A stretch of DNA of 8,945 nt, from positions 1 to 8,945 of the forward strand of contig SLIW01000585.1 of the NCBI GenBank assembly GCA_007135435.1, given 5' to 3'. Every line of letters starts with the position of its first letter. Position 1 is the stretch's first letter. The translations under genes and the position numbers were made by a program. A model generated the notes under the pieces. It saw only the letters and a list, made by a program, of their open reading frames with translations. It did no database searches and was not told the DNA's origin. Shown piece after piece: positions 1 through 5,340 of the stretch. Source of the DNA: Natronomonas sp. GTDB lineage: Archaea; Halobacteriota; Halobacteria; Halobacteriales; Haloarculaceae.

Positions 1-246
1 CCGACGGGCCCGTTCAACAGTGCCACCGGTGGCGAGTGGACCGCCGGGGAGGCGGCGACCCTCCGGATCGCCTCGACGAACCGCCCGACACCGACGGCGG
101 GGGCGACCCTCGAGGTCCGACTCTACGTGTACGAGACGCCCGTCGCGACGCTCGAGACGGAGGTGCAGGCTACCTCGTCACCGTCTGTCCCGGTCCTGGA
201 TCAGGATTCAGTCTCGCTCGCAGTCCTGACTCCGACCCCGGTCTAG
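1..246 (+). CDS. Type IV pilin-like secreted protein, C-terminal fragment
   Basis: An open frame enters from the left edge in frame 1 and ends at the TAG at 244-246, giving the last 81 residues of a protein whose start lies outside the window. The fragment begins PTGPFNSATGGEWTAGE, continues ATLRIAS, and then LEVRLYVYETPVATLETEV. The pattern of Gly-rich turn, GEWTAGE, short beta-strand and a closing strand resembles, from memory, the C-terminal beta domain of haloarchaeal type IV pilin-like proteins. Such proteins carry a class III signal peptide and an N-terminal hydrophobic helix, neither of which can be seen here. The last 20 or so residues (SSPSVPVLDQDSV and on) are Ser/Pro/Val-rich and look like an extension beyond the domain. 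The gene is convergent with the methyltransferase, 152 bp from stop to stop, and has no obvious link to the ATP synthase. The reading frame is fairly secure; the family call is tentative. Confidence 0.5.
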   Translation, partial: PTGPFNSATGGEWTAGEAATLRIASTNRPTPTAGATLEVRLYVYETPVATLETEVQATSSPSVPVLDQDSVSLAVLTPTPV

Positions 247-266
247 ACCCCGCCACCGGTCTAGAC
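238..266. repeat. Paired GTCTAGAC palindromes between convergent genes
   Basis: CCGGTCTAGAC occurs at 238-248 and again at 256-266, 18 bp apart. Each contains the perfect 8-bp palindrome GTCTAGAC. The first extends to the 10-bp palindrome GGTCTAGACC (240-249) and includes the stop codon of the pilin-like gene. A weaker third relative, CCGGTCTCGG, follows at about 273. No T-run follows, so calling this a terminator would be speculative. Confidence 0.5.
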
Positions 267-293
267 TCCGCGCCGGTCTCGGCTCGTCGTCCG

Positions 294-380
294 GCGTCTG
301 CGTCGGCATCGGCATTGGCGTCGGCGTCCGCGTCGGCATCGGCATTGGCGTCGGCGTCTGCGTCGGCATCGCCGTTGGCC
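294..380. repeat. 30-bp GC-rich minisatellite, about 2.9 copies
   Basis: Three head-to-tail units lie at 294-323, 324-353 and 354-380 (the last incomplete). Units 1 and 2 differ at one position (T299 versus C329); unit 3 has several changes near its end. Each unit is itself built from GCGTCG/GCATCG-type hexamers. The period equals ten codons. On the minus strand one frame reads as a ten-residue unit DADADADANA, which would continue the acidic tail of the methyltransferase if that frame were shifted by one base. Slipped-strand expansion of a coding tail is the simplest reading. Confidence 0.75.
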
Positions 381-398
381 GCAGCCTCTGCATCGACA

Positions 399-1091
399 TT
401 ACCCGGCTGGATCCGCCTCGACGTCGTCCTGGGCTTCGCGATCGTCCACACGGTCGTCGTCGTGGTCCCCAGGGTTCGGCACGTAGGCCACGGTGGTGAT
501 CGCCCGCGGGGTTCCGGGGGCGCGCTGCTGGATGTGGTGTTCGAACCGGTCGAATCCGGCCTCGGCGAACATCCGGTCGGCCTCGTCCTCGTCGTAGAAG
601 AGCATGATCGCGTCGGCCAGCTTCTGGAAGACCGTCGAGTTCGGGTAGTCCGGCCCCACGACCAGCACGGGGCCGCCCGGCTTCGTGACCCGACGGGCCT
701 CTTCGAGGGCCGCGACCGGGTTCGGCCAGTACTCGATGGAGCCCGACGACCAGTACGCGTCGAAGCTGTCGTCCGCGAACGGGAGGCGCTCGGCGTCTCC
801 GAGGTGGAACCGGACCTCACCGTGTACGCCGAACTTCCGGATGGCCCGTTCGAGCTGGTGGATCGACTGGTCGAGGGCCCAGACGTCGTCGGTGTTGGCG
901 AGGAGCCCCTCGGTGGCGAAGCCCGTCCCGCAGCCCACGTCGAGGACCCGGTCGCCCGCCTCGAGGTCGATCCACGACAGCGCCTCGTCGCGCATCGACT
1001 CGTTCCAGATGAACGGGTTGATCGTGTCGTACACCCGCGAGAGGTAGCGGTAGAAGAGCCTGGCGCGTGCCTTGTCCTCCAGCAGTCCCAT
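399..1091 (-). CDS. Class I SAM-dependent methyltransferase
   Basis: This encodes 230 residues of a Rossmann-fold methyltransferase. Visible motifs are SAM-binding motif I VLDVGCGTG (residues 49-57), the acidic residue after strand 2 in WALDQS (D74), motif II GDAERLPF (98-105) and the post-motif PGG (138-140). The N-terminus (LFYRYLSRVYDTINPFIWN) and the stretch LFYDEDEADRMFAEAGF are typical of haloarchaeal proteins distantly like plant VTE3-type quinone methyltransferases, so a quinone substrate is possible but unproven. I chose the ATG at 1089-1091 because MGLLEDKARARLFY matches how I recall homologues beginning. An in-frame ATG nine codons upstream (1116-1118) follows GGAG closely and remains an alternative. 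The frame stays open up to 1313, but that part crosses the 29-bp repeats and looks non-coding. The C-terminus is an acidic tail (DHDDDRVDDREAQDDVEADPAG) that may be truncated by a frameshift. It is divergent from the atp operon. Confidence 0.85.
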   Translation of the reverse strand: MGLLEDKARARLFYRYLSRVYDTINPFIWNESMRDEALSWIDLEAGDRVLDVGCGTGFATEGLLANTDDVWALDQSIHQLERAIRKFGVHGEVRFHLGDAERLPFADDSFDAYWSSGSIEYWPNPVAALEEARRVTKPGGPVLVVGPDYPNSTVFQKLADAIMLFYDEDEADRMFAEAGFDRFEHHIQQRAPGTPRAITTVAYVPNPGDHDDDRVDDREAQDDVEADPAG

Positions 1092-1154
1092 TACCTGGAG
1101 TTGCCGGGGCCGGGGCATAACTCCTGCCAAAGCAAACGGGGTGGTGCGCCGCCT

Positions 1155-1270
1155 GTGGTCGGTCGATGTGTGGCGAGGCGGTATCGTCCACCCGGTGTGT
1201 GGCTTGGCGGAATCGTCTATCCGGTGGGTGACGTGGCGCTGTCGTCTACCCGGTGGGTGACGTGTCACGT
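1155..1270. repeat. 29-bp tandem repeat in the divergent intergenic region
   Basis: Units with an exact 29-bp period start at 1184, 1213 and 1242. The first 23 bases of units 2 and 3 differ at one position (TCGTCTAYCCGGTGGGTGAC followed by GTG). Unit 1 matches unit 2 at 22 of 29 positions. A decayed copy precedes them at 1155-1183 (18 of 29 matches to unit 1, mostly GGTGTGTGGC-like). A further fragment, TCGTCCATCCG, sits out of phase at 1279. The period is not a multiple of three, arguing against coding. Unit 3 includes the dyad GTGAC-gt-GTCAC (1257-1268). The array lies between the methyltransferase start and the atp promoter. Confidence 0.8.
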
Positions 1271-1315
1271 GGCAGCAGTCGTCCATCCGCGGCCGGTCGT
1301 CGGCCTTTCGCAACT

Positions 1316-1324
1316 ACCAAATAG
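1316..1324 (+). promoter_or_regulatory. Candidate TATA element for the atp operon
   Basis: ACCAAATAG is the most AT-rich patch upstream of atpH, in otherwise GC-rich DNA. It would place transcription start near 1345-1348, giving a leader of about ten bases before the ATG at 1355. No ribosome-binding site precedes atpH, which fits the near-leaderless transcripts common in haloarchaea. The match to a haloarchaeal TATA box is only fair. Confidence 0.35.
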
Positions 1325-1354
1325 CCGCTTTCCGAACCTCCGACCGACGTAACC

Positions 1355-1693
1355 ATGGCCAGGCCAGAGGTTCTACAGCGGATCAAGGAGGTCGAGCGGG
1401 AGGCCGACGAGATCGTGGCCGAGGCGGAGGCGGACCGCGACGAGCGGATCGCCGAGGCCCGCGACGCGGCCGACCGGATCCGCGAGCAGGCGCGCGAGGA
1501 GGCCCAGTCGCTGAAGCAGACGCGCCTCGAGGAGGCCCGCGAGGAGATCGAGGCCGAGCGGGAGTCCATCCTCGCGGAGGGCGAGACACGACGGGAGGCG
1601 CTGGTCTCGGCGGCGGAGGAACGGAAGGAGGGGGCGATCGAGTACGCGGTGGAACGCTTCACGGAGGCGGTGAATGAGCAGTCTCAGACCTAA
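1355..1693 (+). CDS. atpH: A-type ATP synthase subunit H
   Basis: This encodes 112 residues that are almost wholly charged, Ala-rich helix: MARPEVLQRIKEVEREADEI, then repeated EAEADRDERIAEARDAADRI and EEAREEIEAERESIL heptad or hendecad-like stretches from about residue 5 to 75. A short C-terminal segment EGAIEYAVERFTEAVNEQS (92-110) follows. In the archaeal ATP synthase, H pairs with E to form the coiled-coil peripheral stalk that holds the catalytic head against the membrane a-subunit. Length and position as first gene fit the family (also called AhaH). The ATG at 1355 is the natural start because no upstream residues look coding, and MARPEVLQRIKE is the expected beginning. There is no Shine-Dalgarno sequence, consistent with a short-leader transcript. 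Its last 20 bases overlap atpI and contain the ribosome-binding site of that gene. Confidence 0.93.
   Translation: MARPEVLQRIKEVEREADEIVAEAEADRDERIAEARDAADRIREQAREEAQSLKQTRLEEAREEIEAERESILAEGETRREALVSAAEERKEGAIEYAVERFTEAVNEQSQT
1663..1667 (+). promoter_or_regulatory. Shine-Dalgarno site of atpI inside atpH
   Basis: GGAGG at 1663-1667, followed by CGGTGA, lies six bases before the ATG at 1674. It sits within the atpH coding region and supports translation of atpI from 1674 rather than from the in-frame ATG at 1698. Confidence 0.65.
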
Positions 1694-4028
1694 GCGGATG
1701 AGCCGGGTCTCGGTGACGGGATCCCAACGGGTGATGGACGAGGTGATCGAGGCGGTCCACGAGTTGCACCTCCTGCACGTCACCGACTACGACGACACCT
1801 GGGAGGGCTTCGAACCGGGTGACCCCGTGGAGGGGGCCGAGGAGGCGGCCGAGAAACTCGTCACCGTCCGCGCCCTCGAGAGCACCCTCGGCGTCGAACG
1901 GGAGGACGCCGGTCGGGCCCGGATCATCGACGACGAGACGCTGGAGACGAAGCTCGAGGAGACGCGCCGCCGGGTCAACGAACTCGACGACCGCCGCACG
2001 GAGCTCCGCGACGAGATGCGCCGGATCGACGACCGGATCGACGCGGCGCGGCCCCTCGCGGAGCTCGGCATCGACCTCGACCTGCTCACGGGGTACGACT
2101 CGCTGACGACGGCGGTCGGCGAGGGCGACGCCGAGGAGCTCCGGGGTGCGCTCACCGACGCCGACGAGGTCGAGGCGTTCGAGCTGTACGAGGCGGGCGA
2201 CGACGTCGCCCTCTTCGTCTACCCGACCGTCGACCTGGAGGACGTGCTGGTCGGTACCCCGTTCACCCCGTACGAGCTGCCCGACCTGGTCGAAGAGGCG
2301 GCCGACGACGCGGCCGATGAGGCTGCTGACGAAGGTGACGCCGGTGGCGGGAGCGGGTCCGGGTCCGGGTCCAGGGCCGGGGCTGTGGAGGCGACGAGCC
2401 CCGCGTCCTACGTCGAGGACCTCGAGCGCCGCCGCCAGCAGGTCACCTCGCGGCTCGGGACCGTCGAGAACGAACTCGAGGACGTCCGCCACGACGTCGC
2501 CGGGTTCCTGCTCGCCGCCGAGGAGAAGCTCTCCATCGAGGTCCAGAAGCGCGAGGCGCCGCTCACCTTCGCGACGACCGCCAACGCGTTCGTCGCCGAG
2601 GGCTGGATCCCGACCGAGCGGTACGTCGACCTCGTCGAGACGGTCCGGTCGGCCGTCGGCGACCACGTCGAGATCGAGGAGCTCGAGCGGGCGTCCTTCG
2701 AGGACGGCCACGCCCACGAGCGCGAGGAGCTCGAGGACGGGGACGCGGGTGAGGAACAAGCGGAGGAGACGGGCCCGACCGAGGCGGCCCGCGACGAGGA
2801 GGTGGTCGCCGACGGCGGCTACGCCATGAGCGGCGGGACGCCGCCGGTCATCCAGGACAACACGAAGGCGGCCAAGCCCTTCGAGCTGCTCGTCGGCATC
2901 ATCAACCGGCCACGGTACAACGAGCTGGATCCGACGCTGGTATTGTTCCTCACGTTCCCTGCCTTCTTCGGGTTCATGATCGGCGACGTCGGCTACGGCA
3001 TCCTCTACTGCCTCATGGGGTGGTACCTGATGGCGAAGTTCGACAGTCCGGGGTTCCGGAGCCTCGGCGGGGTCGCCATCTGGGCCGGCGTCTTCACGAT
3101 CATCTTCGGGGTGCTCTACGGGGAGTTCTTCGGCCTCCACGAGCTCGGCTACGTGGTCTTCGGCGAGGGCGGCGCCCCGATGGACAAGGGCCTCTCGCCG
3201 CAGAACATCGCCTTCGCGTGGGCCTGGCTCATCGTGAGCCTGGTGCTGGGACTGGTGCACCTCACCATCGGCTACGTCTTCGGGTTCGTCGACGACCTCC
3301 ACCACGGCGTGACGGAGTCGGCCGTCGAGAACCTGTCGTGGCTCCTCCTGATGGTCGGGGTCTGGACCTGGGTGTTCAGCACCCACGCGATGGACGCGAA
3401 GCCGGACCTCCTGTTCACGACGTTCAACGCCGAGGGGGCGACCGTCGGCGGGGCGACCGTCGAGGCCCAGCAGGTCGCCTACGAGCTCGGCTTCGGCGGC
3501 CTCCCGGAGGGGGTCGGGATCGCCGGGCTGGTGGTCGGCGCGGTCGGCTTCGCCATGCTCGTCTACGGCGAGGGCGGCATCGGCGTGATGGAGAGCCTCA
3601 ACGTCCTCGTGAACATCCTATCGTACACGCGGATCGCGGCGGTGCTGCTCGCCAAGGGCGGGATGGCCTTCGTGGTCAACCTGCTCGTCTTCGGCGCCTA
3701 CCAGGACCCCGACGGGGGCGTCCACTTCATCTACAACGAGATGGGCGGCCTCGCCGCGGCCGAGTCCGCCGTCCAGGAGCAGGGAGGCTCGATCATGTTC
3801 GCCGGCCTGCTCCCCGACGCCACCGGGGCGATGTTCATCGTCGCCCTGCTGGTCGGGGCGCTCATCTTCGTCATCGGCCACATCATCGTCCTGCTGCTGG
3901 GGATCACCGCCGCCGGCCTGCAGGGGATCCGTCTCGAGTACGTCGAGTTCTTCAACAAGTTCTACGAGGGCGGCGGCAAGCCGTACGAACCCTTCGGCTA
4001 CGAGCGGCGCTTCACGACCGAGGACTGA
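1674..4028 (+). CDS. atpI: A-type ATP synthase subunit I (a-subunit, proton channel)
   Basis: This 784-residue protein is the membrane stator subunit that carries the two proton half-channels facing the c-ring. The soluble N-terminal part (1-~400) anchors the peripheral stalks and begins SRVSVTGSQRVMDEVIEAVH after a short leader. It has a coiled coil at about 85-125 and another at 245-290. The membrane part (about 420-755) opens with FFGFMIGDVGYG (431-442) and has about seven to eight hydrophobic spans. The key channel arginine is R653 in NILSYTRIAAVLLA, and a second conserved arginine is R753 in GLQGIRLEYVEF; the end EGGGKPYEPF is typical. Two low-complexity inserts stand out: an Ala/Asp then Gly-Ser linker (208-236) and an acidic stretch (336-380). 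They make it somewhat longer than the archaeal a-subunits I recall. The start at 1674 is supported by a GGAGG six bases upstream; it overlaps atpH by 20 bp, implying translational coupling. Confidence 0.95.
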   Translation: MSSLRPKRMSRVSVTGSQRVMDEVIEAVHELHLLHVTDYDDTWEGFEPGDPVEGAEEAAEKLVTVRALESTLGVEREDAGRARIIDDETLETKLEETRRRVNELDDRRTELRDEMRRIDDRIDAARPLAELGIDLDLLTGYDSLTTAVGEGDAEELRGALTDADEVEAFELYEAGDDVALFVYPTVDLEDVLVGTPFTPYELPDLVEEAADDAADEAADEGDAGGGSGSGSGSRAGAVEATSPASYVEDLERRRQQVTSRLGTVENELEDVRHDVAGFLLAAEEKLSIEVQKREAPLTFATTANAFVAEGWIPTERYVDLVETVRSAVGDHVEIEELERASFEDGHAHEREELEDGDAGEEQAEETGPTEAARDEEVVADGGYAMSGGTPPVIQDNTKAAKPFELLVGIINRPRYNELDPTLVLFLTFPAFFGFMIGDVGYGILYCLMGWYLMAKFDSPGFRSLGGVAIWAGVFTIIFGVLYGEFFGLHELGYVVFGEGGAPMDKGLSPQNIAFAWAWLIVSLVLGLVHLTIGYVFGFVDDLHHGVTESAVENLSWLLLMVGVWTWVFSTHAMDAKPDLLFTTFNAEGATVGGATVEAQQVAYELGFGGLPEGVGIAGLVVGAVGFAMLVYGEGGIGVMESLNVLVNILSYTRIAAVLLAKGGMAFVVNLLVFGAYQDPDGGVHFIYNEMGGLAAAESAVQEQGGSIMFAGLLPDATGAMFIVALLVGALIFVIGHIIVLLLGITAAGLQGIRLEYVEFFNKFYEGGGKPYEPFGYERRFTTED

Positions 4029-4073
4029 CGGCGGCCCGGAGGGGCGTTCTCGCCGGCTCTGCGTTTGCCCACC

Positions 4074-4147
4074 GACGACCGTTCCAGACGTTCTGCTGTG
4101 CGACCCCGTCGGCCGTGCGTGCCGGTCGACGAACGTTCCAGACGTTC
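4074..4147. repeat. Two copies of a 20-bp repeat, 54 bp apart
   Basis: GACGACCGTTCCAGACGTTC (4074-4093) recurs as GACGAACGTTCCAGACGTTC (4128-4147), 19 of 20 identical. The second copy contains a perfect dyad GAACGT-TCCAG-ACGTTC (4131-4147); the first has one mismatch in the dyad. Similarity spreads weakly into flanking bases (TGCG and GCC upstream), suggesting an old duplication of about 54 bp. A relative occurs at 4366-4386 next to the atpK start. Confidence 0.7.
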
Positions 4148-4349
4148 GGCGGCGCGGTTCCTGCCGACCGGGAGGCCGGTGGGCGACGACATCGAGAAAC
4201 TGTTACTTCCCCGACCAATCGATCCGCGGAACCCTCACTCGACGTGGGCCAGCAGGGCTGGTTCTCCGGTCCAAGTGGGCCGACGACCGGGCGTCCTGTG
4301 AACGCTTCGCACGTCAATCTGACGGCCGCTCTCGGGGGTATTTGGGAAG

Positions 4350-4357
4350 TTTTATGA
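4350..4357 (+). promoter_or_regulatory. Candidate promoter (BRE/TATA) for atpK
   Basis: TTTTATGA at 4350-4357 is preceded directly by the purine-rich GGGAAG (4344-4349), which resembles a transcription factor B recognition element. Archaeal spacing predicts a start near 4376-4382, giving an approximately 40-base leader before the atpK ATG. This is the best promoter-like sequence in the window and lies at the end of an unusually long spacer. Confidence 0.5.
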
Positions 4358-4371
4358 ACTCCGTGCGAACA

Positions 4372-4389
4372 TATCCGGACGTTCGGATA
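4372..4389. promoter_or_regulatory. Near-palindrome at the predicted atpK transcription start
   Basis: TATCCG-gacgtt-CGGATA has perfect six-base arms, and its centre ACGT is also self-complementary, so 16 of 18 positions are symmetric. It straddles the start predicted from the TATA-like element at 4350. It could be an operator or, if transcribed, a hairpin at the 5' end of the atpK message. It overlaps CGAAC...GTTCG (4366-4385), related to the repeats at 4074 and 4128. Confidence 0.45.
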
Positions 4390-4407
4390 GCAGTGAATCC
4401 GCCCACG

Positions 4408-4411
4408 GGAG
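4408..4411 (+). promoter_or_regulatory. Shine-Dalgarno site of atpK
   Basis: GGAG (within GGGAGATC) lies seven bases before the atpK ATG at 4419. It confirms the start and fits a leadered transcript from the upstream promoter. Confidence 0.55.
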
Positions 4412-4418
4412 ATCAACC

Positions 4419-4691
4419 ATGTTCGAAATTGCTACGGCACTGAGCAGTGTTGCACCGGTACTGCAGAACGGCGGCTGGGAACCCGAGGCCGCCCAGCACC
4501 TCGCGACGGCGGCGGCGGCCCTCGCGGTGGGTCTGGCGGCCCTCGGCGCGGGGATCGCCGAGCGCGGTATCGGCGCGGCGGCGATGGGCGCGATCGCCGA
4601 GAACGAGGACCTCTTCGGCCGGGGACTCATCATGACGGTCCTGCCGGAGACGCTCGTCATCCTGGCGCTGGTCGTCGTCTTCGTCGTCTGA
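4419..4691 (+). CDS. atpK: A-type ATP synthase subunit K (c-ring proteolipid)
   Basis: This 90-residue hydrophobic protein forms the rotating c-ring. It has a short N-terminal segment (1-28), a first membrane helix (about 29-57, Ala/Gly-rich, ALAVGLAALGAGIAERG), a polar loop with IAENEDLFG (59-67), and a second helix (about 68-90) with the ion-carrying glutamate E77 in TVLPETLVILALVVV. It is a single two-helix hairpin, not a duplicated proteolipid. I see no glutamine in helix 1 of the kind used in Na+-binding rotors, so H+ is the likely coupling ion (inference). It sits after a 390-bp spacer with its own candidate promoter and ribosome-binding site, which fits the need for many copies per complex. 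atpE follows after 21 bp. Confidence 0.95.
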   Translation: MFEIATALSSVAPVLQNGGWEPEAAQHLATAAAALAVGLAALGAGIAERGIGAAAMGAIAENEDLFGRGLIMTVLPETLVILALVVVFVV

Positions 4692-4712
4692 ACGGCACCG
4701 ACTTCGTACACC

Positions 4713-5297
4713 ATGAGCCTTGATACGGTCGTAGAGGACATCCGAGACGAAGCCCGCACGCGCGCGGAGGAGATCCGCGCGGAGGGCGACGCGCGCTACG
4801 ACGAGATCGTCGATCAGGCGGAGCGCGACGCCGAGGAGATCGTCAGGGAGGCCGAGGCCGAGGCCGAACGAGCCGTCGCCCAGGAGCGCGAGCAGAAGCT
4901 CTCCAGTGCGAAGCTCGAGGCCAAGCAGAAGCGCCTCGAGGCCCGCCGCGAGGTCCTCGAGGAAGCCCGCGAGGATGTCGAGTCGCGCATCGCCGACATC
5001 GACGGCGCGGAGCGCGAGGAGCTGACGCGATCGCTCCTCGAGGCCGCCGCCGCGGAGTTCGACGCCGAGACCGCCCGCGTCCACGGCCGCGCGGAGGACG
5101 ATGCGCTCCTGGCCTCGATCCTGGAAGATCACGACGGCTACGAGGTGGGCGACCCGATCGACTGCCTGGGTGGCGTCGTCGTGGAGTCCGACGAGTCGCG
5201 GGTCCGGGTGAACAACACGTTCGACTCCATCCTCGAGGACGTCTGGGAGGACGAGCTCCGCGAGATCAGCGCCAGGCTCTTCGGGGACGAGGCCTGA
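4713..5297 (+). CDS. atpE: A-type ATP synthase subunit E (peripheral stalk)
   Basis: This 194-residue protein has a long charged N-terminal coiled coil (about 1-105, for example EDIRDEARTRAEEIRAEG and KLEAKQKRLEARREVLEEA) and a small globular C-terminal domain (about 106-194). The latter contains the conserved GGVVVES (153-159) and NNTFDSILED (167-176) segments. The coil pairs with subunit H to make a peripheral stalk; the C-terminal domain binds the top of the catalytic head (established for the family). The ATG at 4713 begins MSLDTVVEDIRDEAR, the expected N-terminus. No Shine-Dalgarno sequence is visible, so translation may depend on coupling to atpK, which ends 21 bp upstream. A 43-bp gap with two tiny stop-start ORFs separates it from atpC. 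Confidence 0.95.
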   Translation: MSLDTVVEDIRDEARTRAEEIRAEGDARYDEIVDQAERDAEEIVREAEAEAERAVAQEREQKLSSAKLEAKQKRLEARREVLEEAREDVESRIADIDGAEREELTRSLLEAAAAEFDAETARVHGRAEDDALLASILEDHDGYEVGDPIDCLGGVVVESDESRVRVNNTFDSILEDVWEDELREISARLFGDEA

Positions 5298-5340
5298 GAT
5301 GCACGGCAGGGAGCACTGAGATGAACGGAGGAGGCCAGCG
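5295..5340 (+). repeat. atpE-atpC junction: 22-bp imperfect repeat with chained mini-ORFs
   Basis: TGAGATG at 5295 (the atpE stop) and at 5317 begin two 22-bp units with 15 of 22 matches. They create two minimal ORFs: ATG 5299 to TGA 5317-5319 (MHGREH), and ATG 5321 to TGA 5342-5344 (MNGGGQR). The second stop overlaps the atpC ATG as ATGA. Each start follows the preceding stop by one base. The second unit also supplies the atpC ribosome-binding site. Confidence 0.5.
5327..5334 (+). promoter_or_regulatory. Shine-Dalgarno site of atpC
   Basis: GGAGGAGG ends six bases before the atpC ATG at 5341. It is a strong match to the 3' end of archaeal 16S rRNA and fixes the atpC start. Confidence 0.7.

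Larger units (their letters stand above)
4029..4418. other. 390-bp non-coding gap between atpI and atpK
   Basis: No credible gene is seen here. A TTG-started frame (4065-4301) is Arg/Pro-rich and lacks the acidic bias of the neighbours. The region holds a spaced direct repeat (4074-4147), a moderately AT-richer part from about 4196, a TATA-like element (4350-4357) and a near-palindrome (4372-4389). The length is striking in an operon whose other junctions overlap or are at most 43 bp. It suggests a second transcription start and/or RNA processing so that the multi-copy c-subunit can be made in excess. No clear T-rich terminator follows atpI. Confidence 0.7.

Noticed and set aside
294..380. 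CRISPR array
   Set aside because: The 30-bp units are contiguous with no unique spacers and are built from simple hexamers.
208..399. Minus-strand frame starting at TAATG on the methyltransferase stop
   Set aside because: It is a pure Met/Pro/Thr reading of the minisatellite in a third frame with no recognisable content.
1155..1270. CRISPR array or coding repeat at the 29-bp array
   Set aside because: Units abut without spacers, and the period is not a multiple of three, so neither reading fits.
36..1352. A 438-codon plus-strand frame covering the pilin end, the minisatellite and the antisense of the methyltransferase
   Set aside because: It reads Ser/Ala repeats and Val/Arg-rich low complexity with no motif, and it crosses a well-supported methyltransferase on the other strand and the 29-bp non-coding repeats.
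1659..3386. A 575-codon open frame on the minus strand across atpI
   Set aside because: Same GC-bias shadow; the plus strand is a clear a-subunit with conserved membrane motifs.
4065..4301. Possible small gene in the atpI-atpK spacer
   Set aside because: It needs a TTG start, has no ribosome-binding site, is Arg/Pro-rich unlike the acidic neighbours, and its internal similarity only reflects the DNA repeat.
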